The notes beneath the pieces are model-generated. The model saw nothing but the letters and a program-made list of their open reading frames with translations. It searched no databases and was not told the origin of the DNA. From Pelagibius sp. CAU 1746 (GTDB lineage Bacteria > Pseudomonadota > Alphaproteobacteria > Kiloniellales > Kiloniellaceae), in the NCBI RefSeq assembly GCF_039839785.1, contig NZ_JBDOQT010000001.1, positions 1,984,001-2,048,000 on the forward strand: a stretch of DNA of 64,000 nucleotides. The letters are read 5' to 3'. Shown piece by piece: positions 15,814 to 25,300 of the stretch; positions within the stretch are counted from its first letter, which is position 1; each line of letters opens with the position of its first letter. The position numbers and the translations under genes are program-made.

Positions 15814-16710
15814 ATGGCCCGGCGCTACCTGCCGCCTTTCGCCGCGCTGCGGGCTTTCGAGGCCGTGGCGCGCAGCTTGAGCTTCACCCGCGCCGCCGAC
15901 GAACTGGGCATAACTCAGGCCGCGGTCAGCCGGCAGGTGCGTCTTCTGGAGTGCGAACTGGGAGTGCGGCTGGTCGAGCGGCGGCCGCGGGGCAACGAAC
16001 TGACGGCGCCCGGCCGGTCCCTGTCCGCCGCCCTGCGTGACAGCCTCGACGCGATGGCGGCGGCCGTCCGCGAGGTATCGTCGCATCCGGCGCGGACGGT
16101 TCTGACCGTCAGCGTGGCGCCCTATTTTTCGGCCTGCTGGCTTACTCCTCGGATCATGGGGTTCGTCGAGGCGCACCCGCAGATCGACCTCAGGCTCCAT
16201 CATTCCTACGAGCCACCCGACTATCGGCGCGACCAGATCGATCTCGGCATCAATTGGGGTGCGGGAGAGTGGCCGGGCGTCGCCGCCGAACGGGTCCTCG
16301 ACGGCTCCATGACGCCGCTGTGTTCGCCCGCTTTCCTGGATCGATGCGGCGGGCTCAGGCGGCCGGCGGACCTGCTCGGCCGGCAGTTGTTTTTCGAATT
16401 CCGCTTGAGCGACTGGGCCGCGTGGTTCGCGGCGGCCGGGGTGAGCGACACCGGCGAGCTTCAGGCGACGCGGCTGGACGACTCCAACGCCCTCAGGCGG
16501 GCGGCGCTGGACGGGCACGGTGTGGCGCTCTTCTTCCGAAGCCTGGCGCAGGACGACCTGGCTATTGGCCGTCTGGTGGAACCCTTCGGGCAGGCGGCCG
16601 ATACCGGCAGCCATTACTTCCTGAACTACCCCGCGGGTCGCGAGCTCAGCTCCGGCGGCAAAGCCTTCCGCCGCTGGCTGCGCGCCGAGCTGAGGCGTGA
16701 CGCGGACTAA
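15814..16710 (+). CDS. LysR-family transcriptional regulator, GcvA-like
   Basis: Regulator of 298 residues. The N-terminal winged helix-turn-helix is clear: PFAALRAFEAVARSLSFT then RAADELGITQAAVSRQV and LECELGVRLVERR (about 7-60). The rest is a periplasmic-binding-protein-like effector domain (about 90-290) with the AWLTPRI-type start (ACWLTPRIMGF) typical of the GcvA/AmpR group. It is divergent from the cyclodeaminase-family gene with 127 bases between starts, the usual layout for a LysR regulator and its target. The effector is unknown, probably a substrate or product of that enzyme. Confidence 0.9.
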   Translation: MARRYLPPFAALRAFEAVARSLSFTRAADELGITQAAVSRQVRLLECELGVRLVERRPRGNELTAPGRSLSAALRDSLDAMAAAVREVSSHPARTVLTVSVAPYFSACWLTPRIMGFVEAHPQIDLRLHHSYEPPDYRRDQIDLGINWGAGEWPGVAAERVLDGSMTPLCSPAFLDRCGGLRRPADLLGRQLFFEFRLSDWAAWFAAAGVSDTGELQATRLDDSNALRRAALDGHGVALFFRSLAQDDLAIGRLVEPFGQAADTGSHYFLNYPAGRELSSGGKAFRRWLRAELRRDAD

Positions 16711-17873
16711 GGGGCATTGCCCGCGCGCCACTCCGCCAGGACGTCGGTGTCGCTTTCCAAAGCCATCCGCCGGCCACGGAGGGCAGTGAAGTCGTTCCTG
16801 GGCAGCAGGCGCGCCAGGGCCCAGACGGCCATGGCGCGGACCAGCGGCGAGGCGTCCTCGAGCAAGACTTCGGCGCGTGGCGCCAGTGCGGCCTCGCCGC
16901 TGTTGCCCACGGCGATCAGCACATTGCGCAGGAAGCGGTCGCGGCCGACGCGCTTGATGGGGGAGCCCGCGAAGACGCGGCGGAAGGTGGCGTCGTCGAG
17001 CTGCAGCAGGTCGGCCAGGCGCGGCGCCGAAAGCTCGGCGCGCGGCAGGAAGGCGGGCTCGCTGCTGCGCCGGGCGAACTTGTTCCAGGGGCAGACCGCC
17101 AGGCAGTCGTCGCAGCCGTAGATGCGGTTGCCCATGGCGGCGCGGAACTCGCGCGGAATGTGCCCCTTGTGTTCGATGGTGAGGTAGGAGATGCAGCGCC
17201 GCGCGTCCAGCCGGTAGGGCCCGAGGAAGGCGTCGGTGGGGCAGACATCCAGGCAGCGCCGGCAGGAACCGCAGTGATCCTCCTCGCCGCCGTCCGGCGC
17301 CAGTTCCAGGTCGGTGAAGACCTCGCCCAGGAACAGCCAGGAGCCGAGCTCCAGCGAGACCAGGTTGCTGTGCTTGCCCTGCCAGCCGAGGCCCGCGGCC
17401 TGGGCCAGGTGTTTTTCCATCACCGGCGCGGTGTCGACGAAGACCTTCACATCGGCCGCGAGATCCTGGTGCATCCAGCGCGCCAGCGCTTTCAGGCGCT
17501 TCTTGATAAGATCGTGGTAGTCGGCGTTGCGCGCGTAGACGGAAATCGAGGCGCGGTCCTTGCGCTCCAGCAGGGCCAGGGGGTCGCTGCCGGGCCCGTA
17601 GTTCTGGCCCAGCACGACGACGCTGCGCGCCTCCGGCCAGAGCGTTTGCGGATCGGCCCGGCGTTCGGCGTTGCGCGCCAGCCAGTCCATGTCGCCGTGG
17701 CAGCCCTGGTCGAGGAAGTCGAGAAATTCGGCTTGTGCCGTCTCGGCGACCCGCGCCGGAGCGAAGCCGACCGCGTCGAAGCCCAGCGCCAGCGCATGCT
17801 CGCGGATCCGGATCTTCAGGTCGTCAGAGGGCGGGGATATCGCCTTCCGCGGCTTGTCGCTCGAAGTCGGCAA
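16707..17873 (-). CDS. queG: Epoxyqueuosine reductase
   Basis: Last step of queuosine biosynthesis: cobalamin-dependent reduction of epoxyqueuosine in tRNA to queuosine. About 388 residues. It has two 4Fe-4S ferredoxin motifs: [16 protein letters not shown] and [11 protein letters not shown] followed by [16 protein letters not shown]. The N-terminal catalytic part ([35 protein letters not shown]) is typical of QueG. A C-terminal HEAT-like helical tail (about 300-375) follows. The open frame begins with TTG at 17873, which overlaps the tgt 3' end by 50 bases; no ATG lies between, so the start is uncertain. It completes the queA-tgt-queG operon. A LysR gene converges on its 3' end with a 4-base overlap. 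Confidence 0.93.
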   Translation of the reverse strand: MPTSSDKPRKAISPPSDDLKIRIREHALALGFDAVGFAPARVAETAQAEFLDFLDQGCHGDMDWLARNAERRADPQTLWPEARSVVVLGQNYGPGSDPLALLERKDRASISVYARNADYHDLIKKRLKALARWMHQDLAADVKVFVDTAPVMEKHLAQAAGLGWQGKHSNLVSLELGSWLFLGEVFTDLELAPDGGEEDHCGSCRRCLDVCPTDAFLGPYRLDARRCISYLTIEHKGHIPREFRAAMGNRIYGCDDCLAVCPWNKFARRSSEPAFLPRAELSAPRLADLLQLDDATFRRVFAGSPIKRVGRDRFLRNVLIAVGNSGEAALAPRAEVLLEDASPLVRAMAVWALARLLPRNDFTALRGRRMALESDTDVLAEWRAGNAP

Positions 17874-18957
17874 CGAAATCCTCCAGGCGGCCAGCTTCGA
17901 TGGCCTCGCGCAGGCCGGCCATGATCTGCTGGTAGTAGTGCAGATTGTGACGGGTCAGCAGGATGGGGCCAAGCATCTCCTTGGCCTTGAAGAGATGGTG
18001 CAGGTAGGCGCGGCTGTAGTCGCTGCAGGTCGGGCAGGGACAGTCCGGGTCCAGGGGGCGGGCGTCGTCGCGGTGGCGGGCGTTGAGGATGTTCAGCGTC
18101 GCGCGCCGCGTGAAGGCCTGGCCGGTGCGCCCGCTGCGCGTCGGCAGCACGCAGTCGAACATGTCGATGCCGCGCTTCACCGCGCCGACGATGTCGGCGG
18201 GCTTGCCGACGCCCATGAGGTAGCGCGGGCGCTGCGCCGGCAGGTGCGGCACCGTGGCATCCAGCACCTCGAACATCGCCTCCTGGCCCTCGCCGACGGC
18301 CAGGCCGCCCACGGCGTAGCCGTCGAAACCGATCTCCTTCAGGGCCTCCGCCGAGCGGTGGCGCAGCTCCGGATAGACGCTGCCCTGGACGATGCCGAAC
18401 AGGCCGTAGCCGGGGCGCCGCGTGAAGGCCTCCTTGCAGCGGGCCGCCCAGCGCATGGAGCGCTCCATGGATTCCCGCGCCTCTTTTTCCGTTGCCGGGA
18501 AGGGCGTGCATTCGTCCAGCGCCATGGTGATGTCGGCGTCGAGCAGCTCCTGGATTTCCATGGCGCGCTCGGGCGTCAGGTTGTGCGGCGTGCCATCCAG
18601 GTGGGAGCGGAAGGTGACGCCCTCCTCGGTGATCTTGCGCAGCTCTTCCAGGGACATGACCTGGAAGCCGCCGGAGTCCGTCAGGATCGGCCCCGGCCAG
18701 TTCATGAACTTGTGCAAGCCGCCCAGGGCGGCAACGCGCTCGGCGCCGGGGCGCAGCATCAGGTGGTAGGTGTTGCCGAGAATGATCTCGGCGCCGCTGT
18801 CCTTGACCTGGTCCGTCGTCAGGCCCTTCACCGTGCCGGCGGTGCCGACGGTCATGAAGGCCGGGGTGTTGACCACGCCGTGCGCGGTGGTCAGGCGGCC
18901 GCGCCGCGCGGCGCCGTCCGTTGCCTGGACGTCGTAGTCGAGACCGAAGCCGCTCAT
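17824..18957 (-). CDS. tgt: Queuine/preQ1 tRNA-guanine transglycosylase
   Basis: Exchanges guanine-34 in GUN-anticodon tRNAs for the queuosine precursor preQ1. 377 residues. Seen: [29 protein letters not shown] (nucleophile/base-binding Asp region), [11 protein letters not shown] (substrate loop), RYLMGVGKP and [18 protein letters not shown] with the catalytic Asp, then the zinc motif [17 protein letters not shown]. The ATG at 18957 forms an ATGA overlap with the queA stop, so translation is coupled. An open frame continues upstream into queA but that part is a shadow. Confidence 0.96.
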   Translation of the reverse strand: MSGFGLDYDVQATDGAARRGRLTTAHGVVNTPAFMTVGTAGTVKGLTTDQVKDSGAEIILGNTYHLMLRPGAERVAALGGLHKFMNWPGPILTDSGGFQVMSLEELRKITEEGVTFRSHLDGTPHNLTPERAMEIQELLDADITMALDECTPFPATEKEARESMERSMRWAARCKEAFTRRPGYGLFGIVQGSVYPELRHRSAEALKEIGFDGYAVGGLAVGEGQEAMFEVLDATVPHLPAQRPRYLMGVGKPADIVGAVKRGIDMFDCVLPTRSGRTGQAFTRRATLNILNARHRDDARPLDPDCPCPTCSDYSRAYLHHLFKAKEMLGPILLTRHNLHYYQQIMAGLREAIEAGRLEDFVADFERQAAEGDIPAL

Positions 18958-20018
18958 GCGTGCTGCTCCGGCTCCAGCAGGCAGGCGTCGCCGTAGGAGT
19001 AGAAGCGGTAGCCCTCGGCGATCGCGTGGGCGTAGGCCGCCGCCATGCGCGCCTTGCCGGCGAAGGCGCAGACCAGCATGAAGAGGGTCGAGCGCGGCAG
19101 GTGGAAGTTGGTCATCAGCAGGTCGACGGCCTTGAAGCGGTAGCCGGGCAGGATGAAGAGGTTGGTCTCGCCGGTGAAGGCGGAGAGGGTGCCGTCCTCG
19201 GCGGCGACGCTCTCCAGCAGGCGTAGCGCCGTGGTGCCGACGGCGACGATGCGCCCGCCCGCGCCGCGCGCGGCGTTGATCGCCGTCGCGGCCTCCGCGC
19301 TGATCTCGCCCCATTCGCTGTGCATGACATGGGCCTCGACCTCCTCGGTCTTCACCGGCAGGAAGGTACCGGCGCCGACGTGGAGGGTGACGTTGGCGCG
19401 GCCGACGCCGCGTTCCTCGAGGCGCCGCAGGAGGGGCTGGGTGAAGTGCAGCCCGGCGGTGGGCGCGGCCACTGCGCCCTCGCGCTCGGCGAAGACCGTC
19501 TGGTAGTCGTGGCGGTCGCGCGGATCGCCGGTCTTGCCGCGGGTGATATAGGGCGGCAGCGGCATGACGCCGTGCTCTTCCAGGGCCGCCAGCAGGGCGC
19601 CGTCGCGGCGGTCGAAGTGCAGCGTGACCTCGCCGGCCTCGCCCTTGTCGATCACCGCGGCGGTGAAGTCCCCCGAAGCGTCAGATCCGAAGTCGATGCG
19701 GTCGTTGACGCTCAGCTTGCGGGCCGGGCGCGCGAAAGCCTTCCAGGTGCCGCCGTCCAGGGACTGGTGCAGCGTCACCTCGACCCCGGCGGTGCCGCGC
19801 CTGCCGGTCAGGCGGGCGGGGATTACCTTGGTGTCGTTGGTGACCAGCAGGTCGCCGGGGCGCAGCAGGTCCGGCAGATCGGCGATGCGGCGGTCGGCCC
19901 GGCCCGTTTCGGTTCCGGGGGCGCCCACATGCAGCAGCCGCGCCTGGTCGCGCGGCTCCATGGGGTGCTGGGCGATCAGTTCCCGAGGCAGATCGAAGTC
20001 GAAGTCGTCGGTTCTCAT
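18954..20018 (-). CDS. queA: S-adenosylmethionine:tRNA ribosyltransferase-isomerase
   Basis: Transfers and isomerises the ribosyl group of SAM onto preQ1 in tRNA, giving epoxyqueuosine. 354 residues. Recognised by [14 protein letters not shown] at the N-terminus, [47 protein letters not shown] and the C-terminal [13 protein letters not shown]...[10 protein letters not shown]-type block ([14 protein letters not shown]). The ATG at 20018 is chosen by homology; its upstream context lacks a good purine-rich site. First of the three queuosine genes. Confidence 0.95.
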   Translation of the reverse strand: MRTDDFDFDLPRELIAQHPMEPRDQARLLHVGAPGTETGRADRRIADLPDLLRPGDLLVTNDTKVIPARLTGRRGTAGVEVTLHQSLDGGTWKAFARPARKLSVNDRIDFGSDASGDFTAAVIDKGEAGEVTLHFDRRDGALLAALEEHGVMPLPPYITRGKTGDPRDRHDYQTVFAEREGAVAAPTAGLHFTQPLLRRLEERGVGRANVTLHVGAGTFLPVKTEEVEAHVMHSEWGEISAEAATAINAARGAGGRIVAVGTTALRLLESVAAEDGTLSAFTGETNLFILPGYRFKAVDLLMTNFHLPRSTLFMLVCAFAGKARMAAAYAHAIAEGYRFYSYGDACLLEPEQHA

Positions 20019-20062
20019 TTGGGGGGAGGCTCTACCACCGCGGCGGCGGCAGGCCAAGATGT

Positions 20063-20662
20063 CTAGTTTCCCGGCTGGCCGGAGGGCGGAATGAGCCGGA
20101 TCGGCCCGCCGGGTCCGGCGCCGGTGGCCAGAGGCGCGGGCGGGGAGGGCCGGTAGAGACGGCCGGCTATGCCGGAAAGCTCGGTGGCGGGTGCGGCGCC
20201 GGCCGAGCCGGTGACCGCCGGGGGGATGGCCGCGCCCGCGACGGCGCCGCGCCCGCGGGCATAGTCTGCGGCCCGGTAGGTCAGCAGGCGGCCCCCCTCG
20301 ATGACGTATACGACATCATTTCCCGGCGCGGATACGGCGCCGTCCTCCGGGCCGCGGCCCGGCGGTGCGGCGGGTGAGACCGGGGTCGAGGGAGCGGCGC
20401 TGGTGATCAGCGGCGCTGCCGGAGCGGCGGGAGGCGGCCCTCCGGCCCCGAAGGTGCGGGCGTAGACCGAGCTGTAGGGCGACCCCTCCGACGCGGCATA
20501 GGTGGGAGAGAAATGGCGTGCGTCCTGCGCCGCTGCCGTTCCGGCGCCCGCCGTTATCGCGGCCGCCAGGACGGCCGCCAGCGGGACGGCCGCCACCAGG
20601 ACTGCCGCCCGGACGCACCGCGGGCGGGGCGGCTGCGAATGGCGCTGGCTGACGTCCGGCAT
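20063..20662 (-). CDS. Hypothetical exported Ala/Pro/Gly-rich protein
   Basis: About 199 residues. After a basic start (MPDVSQRHSQPPRPRCVR) comes a long hydrophobic segment (AAVLVAAVPLAAVLAAAITAG) that could be a signal peptide or anchor, followed by a low-complexity Pro/Ala/Gly-rich region and one more ordered stretch (NDVVYVIEGGRLLTYRAADYARG). I do not recognise a family. The ATG at 20662 has GGGGTCTC upstream; an in-frame start at 20725 exists but adds an unlikely tail. It ends 44 bases before the queA start on the same strand and may be co-transcribed. Very GC-rich composition makes coding status less certain than usual. Confidence 0.55.
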   Translation of the reverse strand: MPDVSQRHSQPPRPRCVRAAVLVAAVPLAAVLAAAITAGAGTAAAQDARHFSPTYAASEGSPYSSVYARTFGAGGPPPAAPAAPLITSAAPSTPVSPAAPPGRGPEDGAVSAPGNDVVYVIEGGRLLTYRAADYARGRGAVAGAAIPPAVTGSAGAAPATELSGIAGRLYRPSPPAPLATGAGPGGPIRLIPPSGQPGN

Positions 20663-20845
20663 GAGACCCCTAGCTCCCCCGCAGGCGGGGGCGTGCCGGT
20701 ACCCCGGAGGCACCGCTGGAGCCATTTAGCGGGTTGCGGCGGCTGCCGTCCAGGGCGCAGTGGCCCAGGCAATGTCCGTTCGGGGCGGGATGGCGGCCGG
20801 ATGGAGCCGTCACGGCGGGGCCGGGGGCGAGCCGGCGGGCCGGTT

Positions 20846-21349
20846 CTAGTCGCCGACCGTCTTCACCAGGGCATAGATCTGCCGCCGCACGTTGGGATCG
20901 GAAATCCGGTTATAGGCCTGGATCAGTTTCAGCGTATCGCTCTTGCCCAACAAGGCCCCGACCTGCGCGTCGGAGCCCGCTTCGCCGTCGCTGCCGGCCG
21001 CTTCCGGCGCCGGGGCCTCGCCGTCGGCCGGAATGCCCTGGAAGAAATAGCCGACGGGCACGCGCAGCACTTGGGACAATTGAAACAGGCGGCTGGCGAA
21101 GATGCGGTTGGTGCCGCGTTCGTATTTCTGAATCTGCTGGAAGGTGATGCCGAGGGCGCGGGCCAGTGTCTCCTGGCTGAAGCCCATGGCCAGGCGGCGC
21201 AGGCGGAGGCGAGATCCGATGGCGATGTCGATGGGATCTGGCGTCGGGGAAGAAGGGCGTGGTTTTCCGGTCACTCTCTGGATCTCTGTTGGCAGTTCGA
21301 CCCAGCGGCGATGGGTGAAAAACGGGCTTTTTACTGGCAATGTCGGCAT
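20846..21349 (-). CDS. XRE-family helix-turn-helix regulator
   Basis: A 167-residue DNA-binding protein. The HTH_3 domain (about 40-95) reads IGSRLRLRRLAMGFSQETLA then ITFQQIQKYERGTNRI and LFQLSQVLRVPVGYFF, a pattern seen in a widespread alphaproteobacterial XRE group whose members act in stress and envelope control. The C-terminal part (RISDPNVRRQIYALVKTV) is the short conserved tail of the same group. Its N-terminal 35 residues are basic and may be dispensable; a start nearer the domain is possible. A TTAACCAT octamer lies 80 bases upstream. Confidence 0.85.
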   Translation of the reverse strand: MPTLPVKSPFFTHRRWVELPTEIQRVTGKPRPSSPTPDPIDIAIGSRLRLRRLAMGFSQETLARALGITFQQIQKYERGTNRIFASRLFQLSQVLRVPVGYFFQGIPADGEAPAPEAAGSDGEAGSDAQVGALLGKSDTLKLIQAYNRISDPNVRRQIYALVKTVGD

Positions 21350-21429
21350 CAGGCTTACCGCAAACCGTTTCCGGCGATCAACCGTGCAAAATGATCACGT
21401 CGGGACTCACCGGGGCGCTTAGGCGCCTC

Positions 21430-21437
21430 TTAACCAT
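21430..21437 (+). promoter_or_regulatory. TTAACCAT motif, possible CtrA half-site
   Basis: The octamer TTAACCAT lies in the gap between the XRE gene and the ArsR gene, 80 bases upstream of the XRE start. See also 7286-7293. Function is inference. Confidence 0.28.
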
Positions 21438-21503
21438 ACTACCGGGGATAGCCCCTTCGGCCGCCGGGAAGGGAGTGACTTTTTTGGGATGCCGATAAAA
21501 CGG

Positions 21504-21902
21504 CTAGGCGCTGGATTTGCGCCAGGCGGCGCGCGCGTCCGCGGTCCTCGCGCCGGAGGGCCGGTGCTGGGAGGTGCCGTCGTTGCGTGCATTGGCGGCC
21601 GCCGCGGCGACCGAGGGGAAGACTTCGGAGAGGGCCTTCAGGATCGGCGCCACCTCGGGACTGGAGACCGAGTAGTACACGGTCTGGGCCGAACGCCGCG
21701 TCTTGACCAGATTGTCCCGGCGCAGCTTGGCCAGGTGCTGCGACAGAGCCGATTGGCTGAGCCCGACCAGGCGACACAGCTCGTTGACCGAGTGTTCGCG
21801 ATCGCAGAGATGGCATAGGATGATCAGGCGCCGCTCGTTGCCCATCGCCCGGAGCAAACGGCTGGCGCGGCCAGAGGTCAGGAGGAGGGATCCGAACGAC
21901 AT
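21504..21902 (-). CDS. ArsR/SmtB-family transcriptional regulator
   Basis: A 132-residue winged-helix repressor. The core (about 15-95) reads LLRAMGNERRLIILCHL, HSVNELCRLVGLSQSALSQHLAKL and LVKTRRSAQTVYYSV. One Cys sits in the LIILC position used by BigR/SqrR-type persulfide sensors, and two more in CHLCDREHSVNELC, but the second redox Cys of that type near the last helix (EVAPILKALSEVFPS) is absent, so it is not a canonical dithiol sensor. The C-terminal 30 residues are low-complexity. It is divergent from a TusA-like sulfur-carrier gene, which suggests a link to sulfur or thiol stress. Confidence 0.87.
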   Translation of the reverse strand: MSFGSLLLTSGRASRLLRAMGNERRLIILCHLCDREHSVNELCRLVGLSQSALSQHLAKLRRDNLVKTRRSAQTVYYSVSSPEVAPILKALSEVFPSVAAAAANARNDGTSQHRPSGARTADARAAWRKSSA

Positions 21903-22013
21903 AGTGTTGAAACTTGTTCGCCGAGGACGATGGTCAAGGGCGGAGGTGGATTTTATGCCCAGAACTAACCATCTGAGTTGTCTGTTGATTTTGAGAGTAG
22001 AGACAAGGGATCA

Positions 22014-22241
22014 GTGACTACTACTTTTTTGGATGCGACCGGCCTGCGCTGTCCCCTGCCGGTGCTGCGGGCCCGCAAGGCGATGAAGGGCGTCGCCGCG
22101 GGCGGTGTGCTGGAGGTCAAGGCGACGGATCCGGGCGCGGTCGCGGACTTTCAGTCGTTCTGCGAGACCACCGGCGACGAGTTGGTGGAGTGGCAGGAGA
22201 GCGACGGGGTTTTCCTGTTTCGTATCCGCAAGGCGGGTTAG
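22014..22241 (+). CDS. TusA-like sulfurtransferase
   Basis: A 75-residue sulfur-carrier protein of the TusA/SirA family. The signature LDATGLRCPLPVLRARKAM contains the catalytic Cys in a CPxP motif (C13). The rest (LEVKATDPGAVADFQSFC, TGDELVEW, FLFRIRK) follows the family's two-layer fold. GTG at 22014 has AAGGGA upstream and gives the usual length; a TTG further up is unlikely. It stands alone between the divergent ArsR gene and the convergent RND operon. It probably relays sulfur for tRNA thiolation or molybdenum-cofactor/thiosulfate metabolism. Confidence 0.9.
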   Translation: MTTTFLDATGLRCPLPVLRARKAMKGVAAGGVLEVKATDPGAVADFQSFCETTGDELVEWQESDGVFLFRIRKAG

Positions 22242-22262
22242 GGCAGACCAGGGTCGGCTGGA

Positions 22263-22277
22263 ATCGCCGAAGGCGAT
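22263..22277. terminator. Weak hairpin between convergent genes
   Basis: ATCGCC-GAA-GGCGAT, 6-bp stem, lies between the TusA-like and RND genes. No T-run follows; probable but weak shared terminator. Confidence 0.35.
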
Positions 22278-22312
22278 CCACCGTCCCTGTGAACCCGATC
22301 TAGGACCGCCGG

Positions 22313-25300
22313 CTATTCGCCGAGGGCTGGCTGGGTTCCGCGGCCGCCGGGCGGCTGCGCGGGGGCCGCGACAGCTTCCCGCCCTTCCAGCAGGCTGACC
22401 AGCAGCGACAGCATCGGCGGGATGATCAGCAAGGTCAGCGCCGCCGAGAGCGCCAGACCGCCGATCACCACGGAGCCGAGGCCGCGGTAAAGCTCCGAGC
22501 CCGCGCCGGGGAAGAACACCAGCGGGAGCATGCCGACGACCGAGGTCAGGGTCGACATGAAGATCGGCCGGATGCGGTTGCGCGTCGCCTCGACGATCGC
22601 CGGTCCCGCGGCCATGCCCTCTTCGCGCAGGTGATAGAGAGTCTGATGCACCAGAAGGATGGCGTTGTTGACGACGATGCCGATCAGGATGACGAAGCCC
22701 AGCAGCGTCAGCATGTCCAGCGGCTGATAGGCGTAGAGGTTCAGCACCGCCAGGCCGGCGACGCCGCCGGCGGTGGCCAGGGGGACCGACAGCAGGATGA
22801 TCAGCGGATAGAAGAAGCTCTCGAAAAGCACCGCCATGACCAGATAGACGATGGCGATCGCGATGGCGAGTTGCAGCACCATGGCGTTCCAGGTCTGCGT
22901 CAACTTGTCGGCGGTGCCGGAGATGCTGAATTTTACCCCCGGCGGCAGGCCCGCCTGCTCCATCGGCGCCATGACCTGGTCGCGCAGAATCTCCAGCGCG
23001 GCTTCCAGGGGGATGCCCGGCGCCGGCCGGATCTCCAGGGTGATGGTGCGGGCGCGCTCGTGGTGGCGCACCTCTGTGGGGCCGGAGGTCAGGACCACCT
23101 CGGCCAGCGAGGAGGCGGGCAGGATGTCGCCGCTGGAGGTCACCACCGGCAGATTTGAAATCCCTTGAGTTTCCGCGACGTTGGCTTCCGGCCCCTGCAG
23201 CATGAGGTCCAGGCGGTCGTTGCCGACCGTCACCTCCAGCACGCGCAGGCCGTCGTTGAAGGTATCGATGGCTTCGCCGAACTGGCGGGCGCTGACGCCG
23301 TTGTCGGCGAGACGCAGACGGTCGGGGAACAGCCGAACCTCCGGCGCGCCCAGTTCCAGGCCGGGGTTGGGCCGTAGCTGGTTGCCCGTCTCGCGGGGGA
23401 GGATTTGCGCGATGCGTCCCACCGCCTGCTGGGCCACCTGCAGGATCGGCTCCAGGTGCTGGCCGGAGATGTTGAGATCGATCTTGCGCCCCGAGCCGAT
23501 GCCGCGCCCGAAGATGGAGGGCTGGTTGATGAAGCCGAAGGTGCCGGGCTCGCTGAACACCGGGCCCTCCAGCAAGGGAATGACCTCCGCCGCGCGCTGC
23601 GGCTCCGCCGAGGTGGCGCCGATGAAGGTATTGGCGTTGAAGGCGACGAAGAAGAAGCGGTCCATCTTCGGCGGTGGCCGTTCCCCGGCGCCGGCGCCGA
23701 AGCCCGCGAGCAGGCCGCCGACGGCGTCCCGCGCAGCCTGCAGCAGCTCGCCGGGCAGGGCGCCGATCCGCTCCCCCAGAGGCCTCTCGTCTTTCGCGGC
23801 CTCTTCGAGGGAGGTTTCTTCCTCGGTCCAGTGCTCCCGGGTCGCCGTCTCGACGCCCTCGGCGATGCTCACCATGGTGTCGAGGTTATAGCCGGGCGGC
23901 GGGATGATGATGCCGAAGACCAGGTTGCGGTTGCCTTCGGGCAGATACTCCAGCTTGGGCAGGTAGTGCCAGCTTCCGTAGAGCGCCACCGTGGTGACCG
24001 CAGCAACGGTGCCCAGGGCGGCGAGGCGGCTGCGCACCACGAGTTGTGTGAAGCCGACCACCGTGGCGACGAAGCCCCTGGCGAGCTGGTCGACGACCGG
24101 CAGCCGCAGGCGCGTGACGCTGTGATCGGAGCGCGATTTGCCGTTGCCGAGCAGGCGGCTGGACAAGGCGGGCAGCACGGTGATGGAGACCAGCAGGGAC
24201 AGCAGCACCGAGACGGAGATTGCCACCGCGATGTCGCGGAACAACTGGCCTACCTCCAACTGCATGACCAGGATCGGGATGAAGACCATGACCGTGGTGA
24301 GCGCCGAGACCAGCACCGCGCCCCAGACCTGCTTGGCGCCCAGATAGGCGGCCTCGCGCACCGGACGGCCTTGCTCGCGCAGGCGGTAGATGTTCTCCAG
24401 CACGACGATGGCGGCGTCGACCACCATGCCGACGGCGAAGGCGATGCCGGCAAGGGAAATGACGTTGATCGAGCGTCCCAGCGCGGCCATGGCCACGAAG
24501 GCGCCGATCACCGAGACGGGGATGGCCAGGGAGATCACCAGGGTGGCGCGGAAGGAGCGCAGGAAGAGCAGCAGGATGATGGCCGCCAGGGTGCCGCCGA
24601 CCCAGATGTTCTGCTGCACCAGGTCGATGGCGGAATCGATGTAGACTGTCTCGTCGTAGACTTGGCGCAGCTTCAGTCCGGCGGCGGGGATGGGGCCTTC
24701 GTTCAGCTCCGTGATCGCGGCGCGGATGCCTTTCATGGTCTCGATGACGTTGGCTCCGGTCTCGCGGATGGCGTTCATGGCCAGGGCGGCGTCGCCGCGC
24801 ATGCGAATGGCGGCGCGCGCCTCCTTGTAGCCGAAGCGTACCTCGGCGATGTCGCCGATCAGGACTCGTGCCAGACGGCCGCTGGCGGCGTCCTCGTCGC
24901 TGCGCACCACGACGGAGCGTACTGCCTCGACGGTGTTGAGCTCGCCCTCGGTGCGGACCACATAGCGGCGCTTGCCTTCGTCGACGTCGCCGGCGCTGAA
25001 GGAGGCGTTGGCGCGGCGCAGGGAGTCCACGACCTCGCTGACCGTCAGGCGGTAGCGGGCCAGAACCTGGGGGTCGACGGTCACCCGGATCTCCCGCTCC
25101 GTGCCGCCGTAGACGTTGATCCGGCTGACTCCGGGGACGCGCTCCAGGCGCTCCTGAATCACGTCCTCGGCGAAATCGCCGTATTCGCTGATCGGCCGTT
25201 CGTTGCCGGGCTCGCGCGTCAGAATGAACCAGGCGATGGCGTTGTCCTCGGCGCCGGCGGTGTCCAGCGTCGGCTCGTCGGCCTCGCTGGGGTAGCCGTT

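Noticed and set aside
17824-19314. Extended tgt frame running into queA
   Set aside because: The extra N-terminal part is Arg/Gly-rich shadow of queA. The ATG at 18957 gives the exact family N-terminus with an ATGA overlap.
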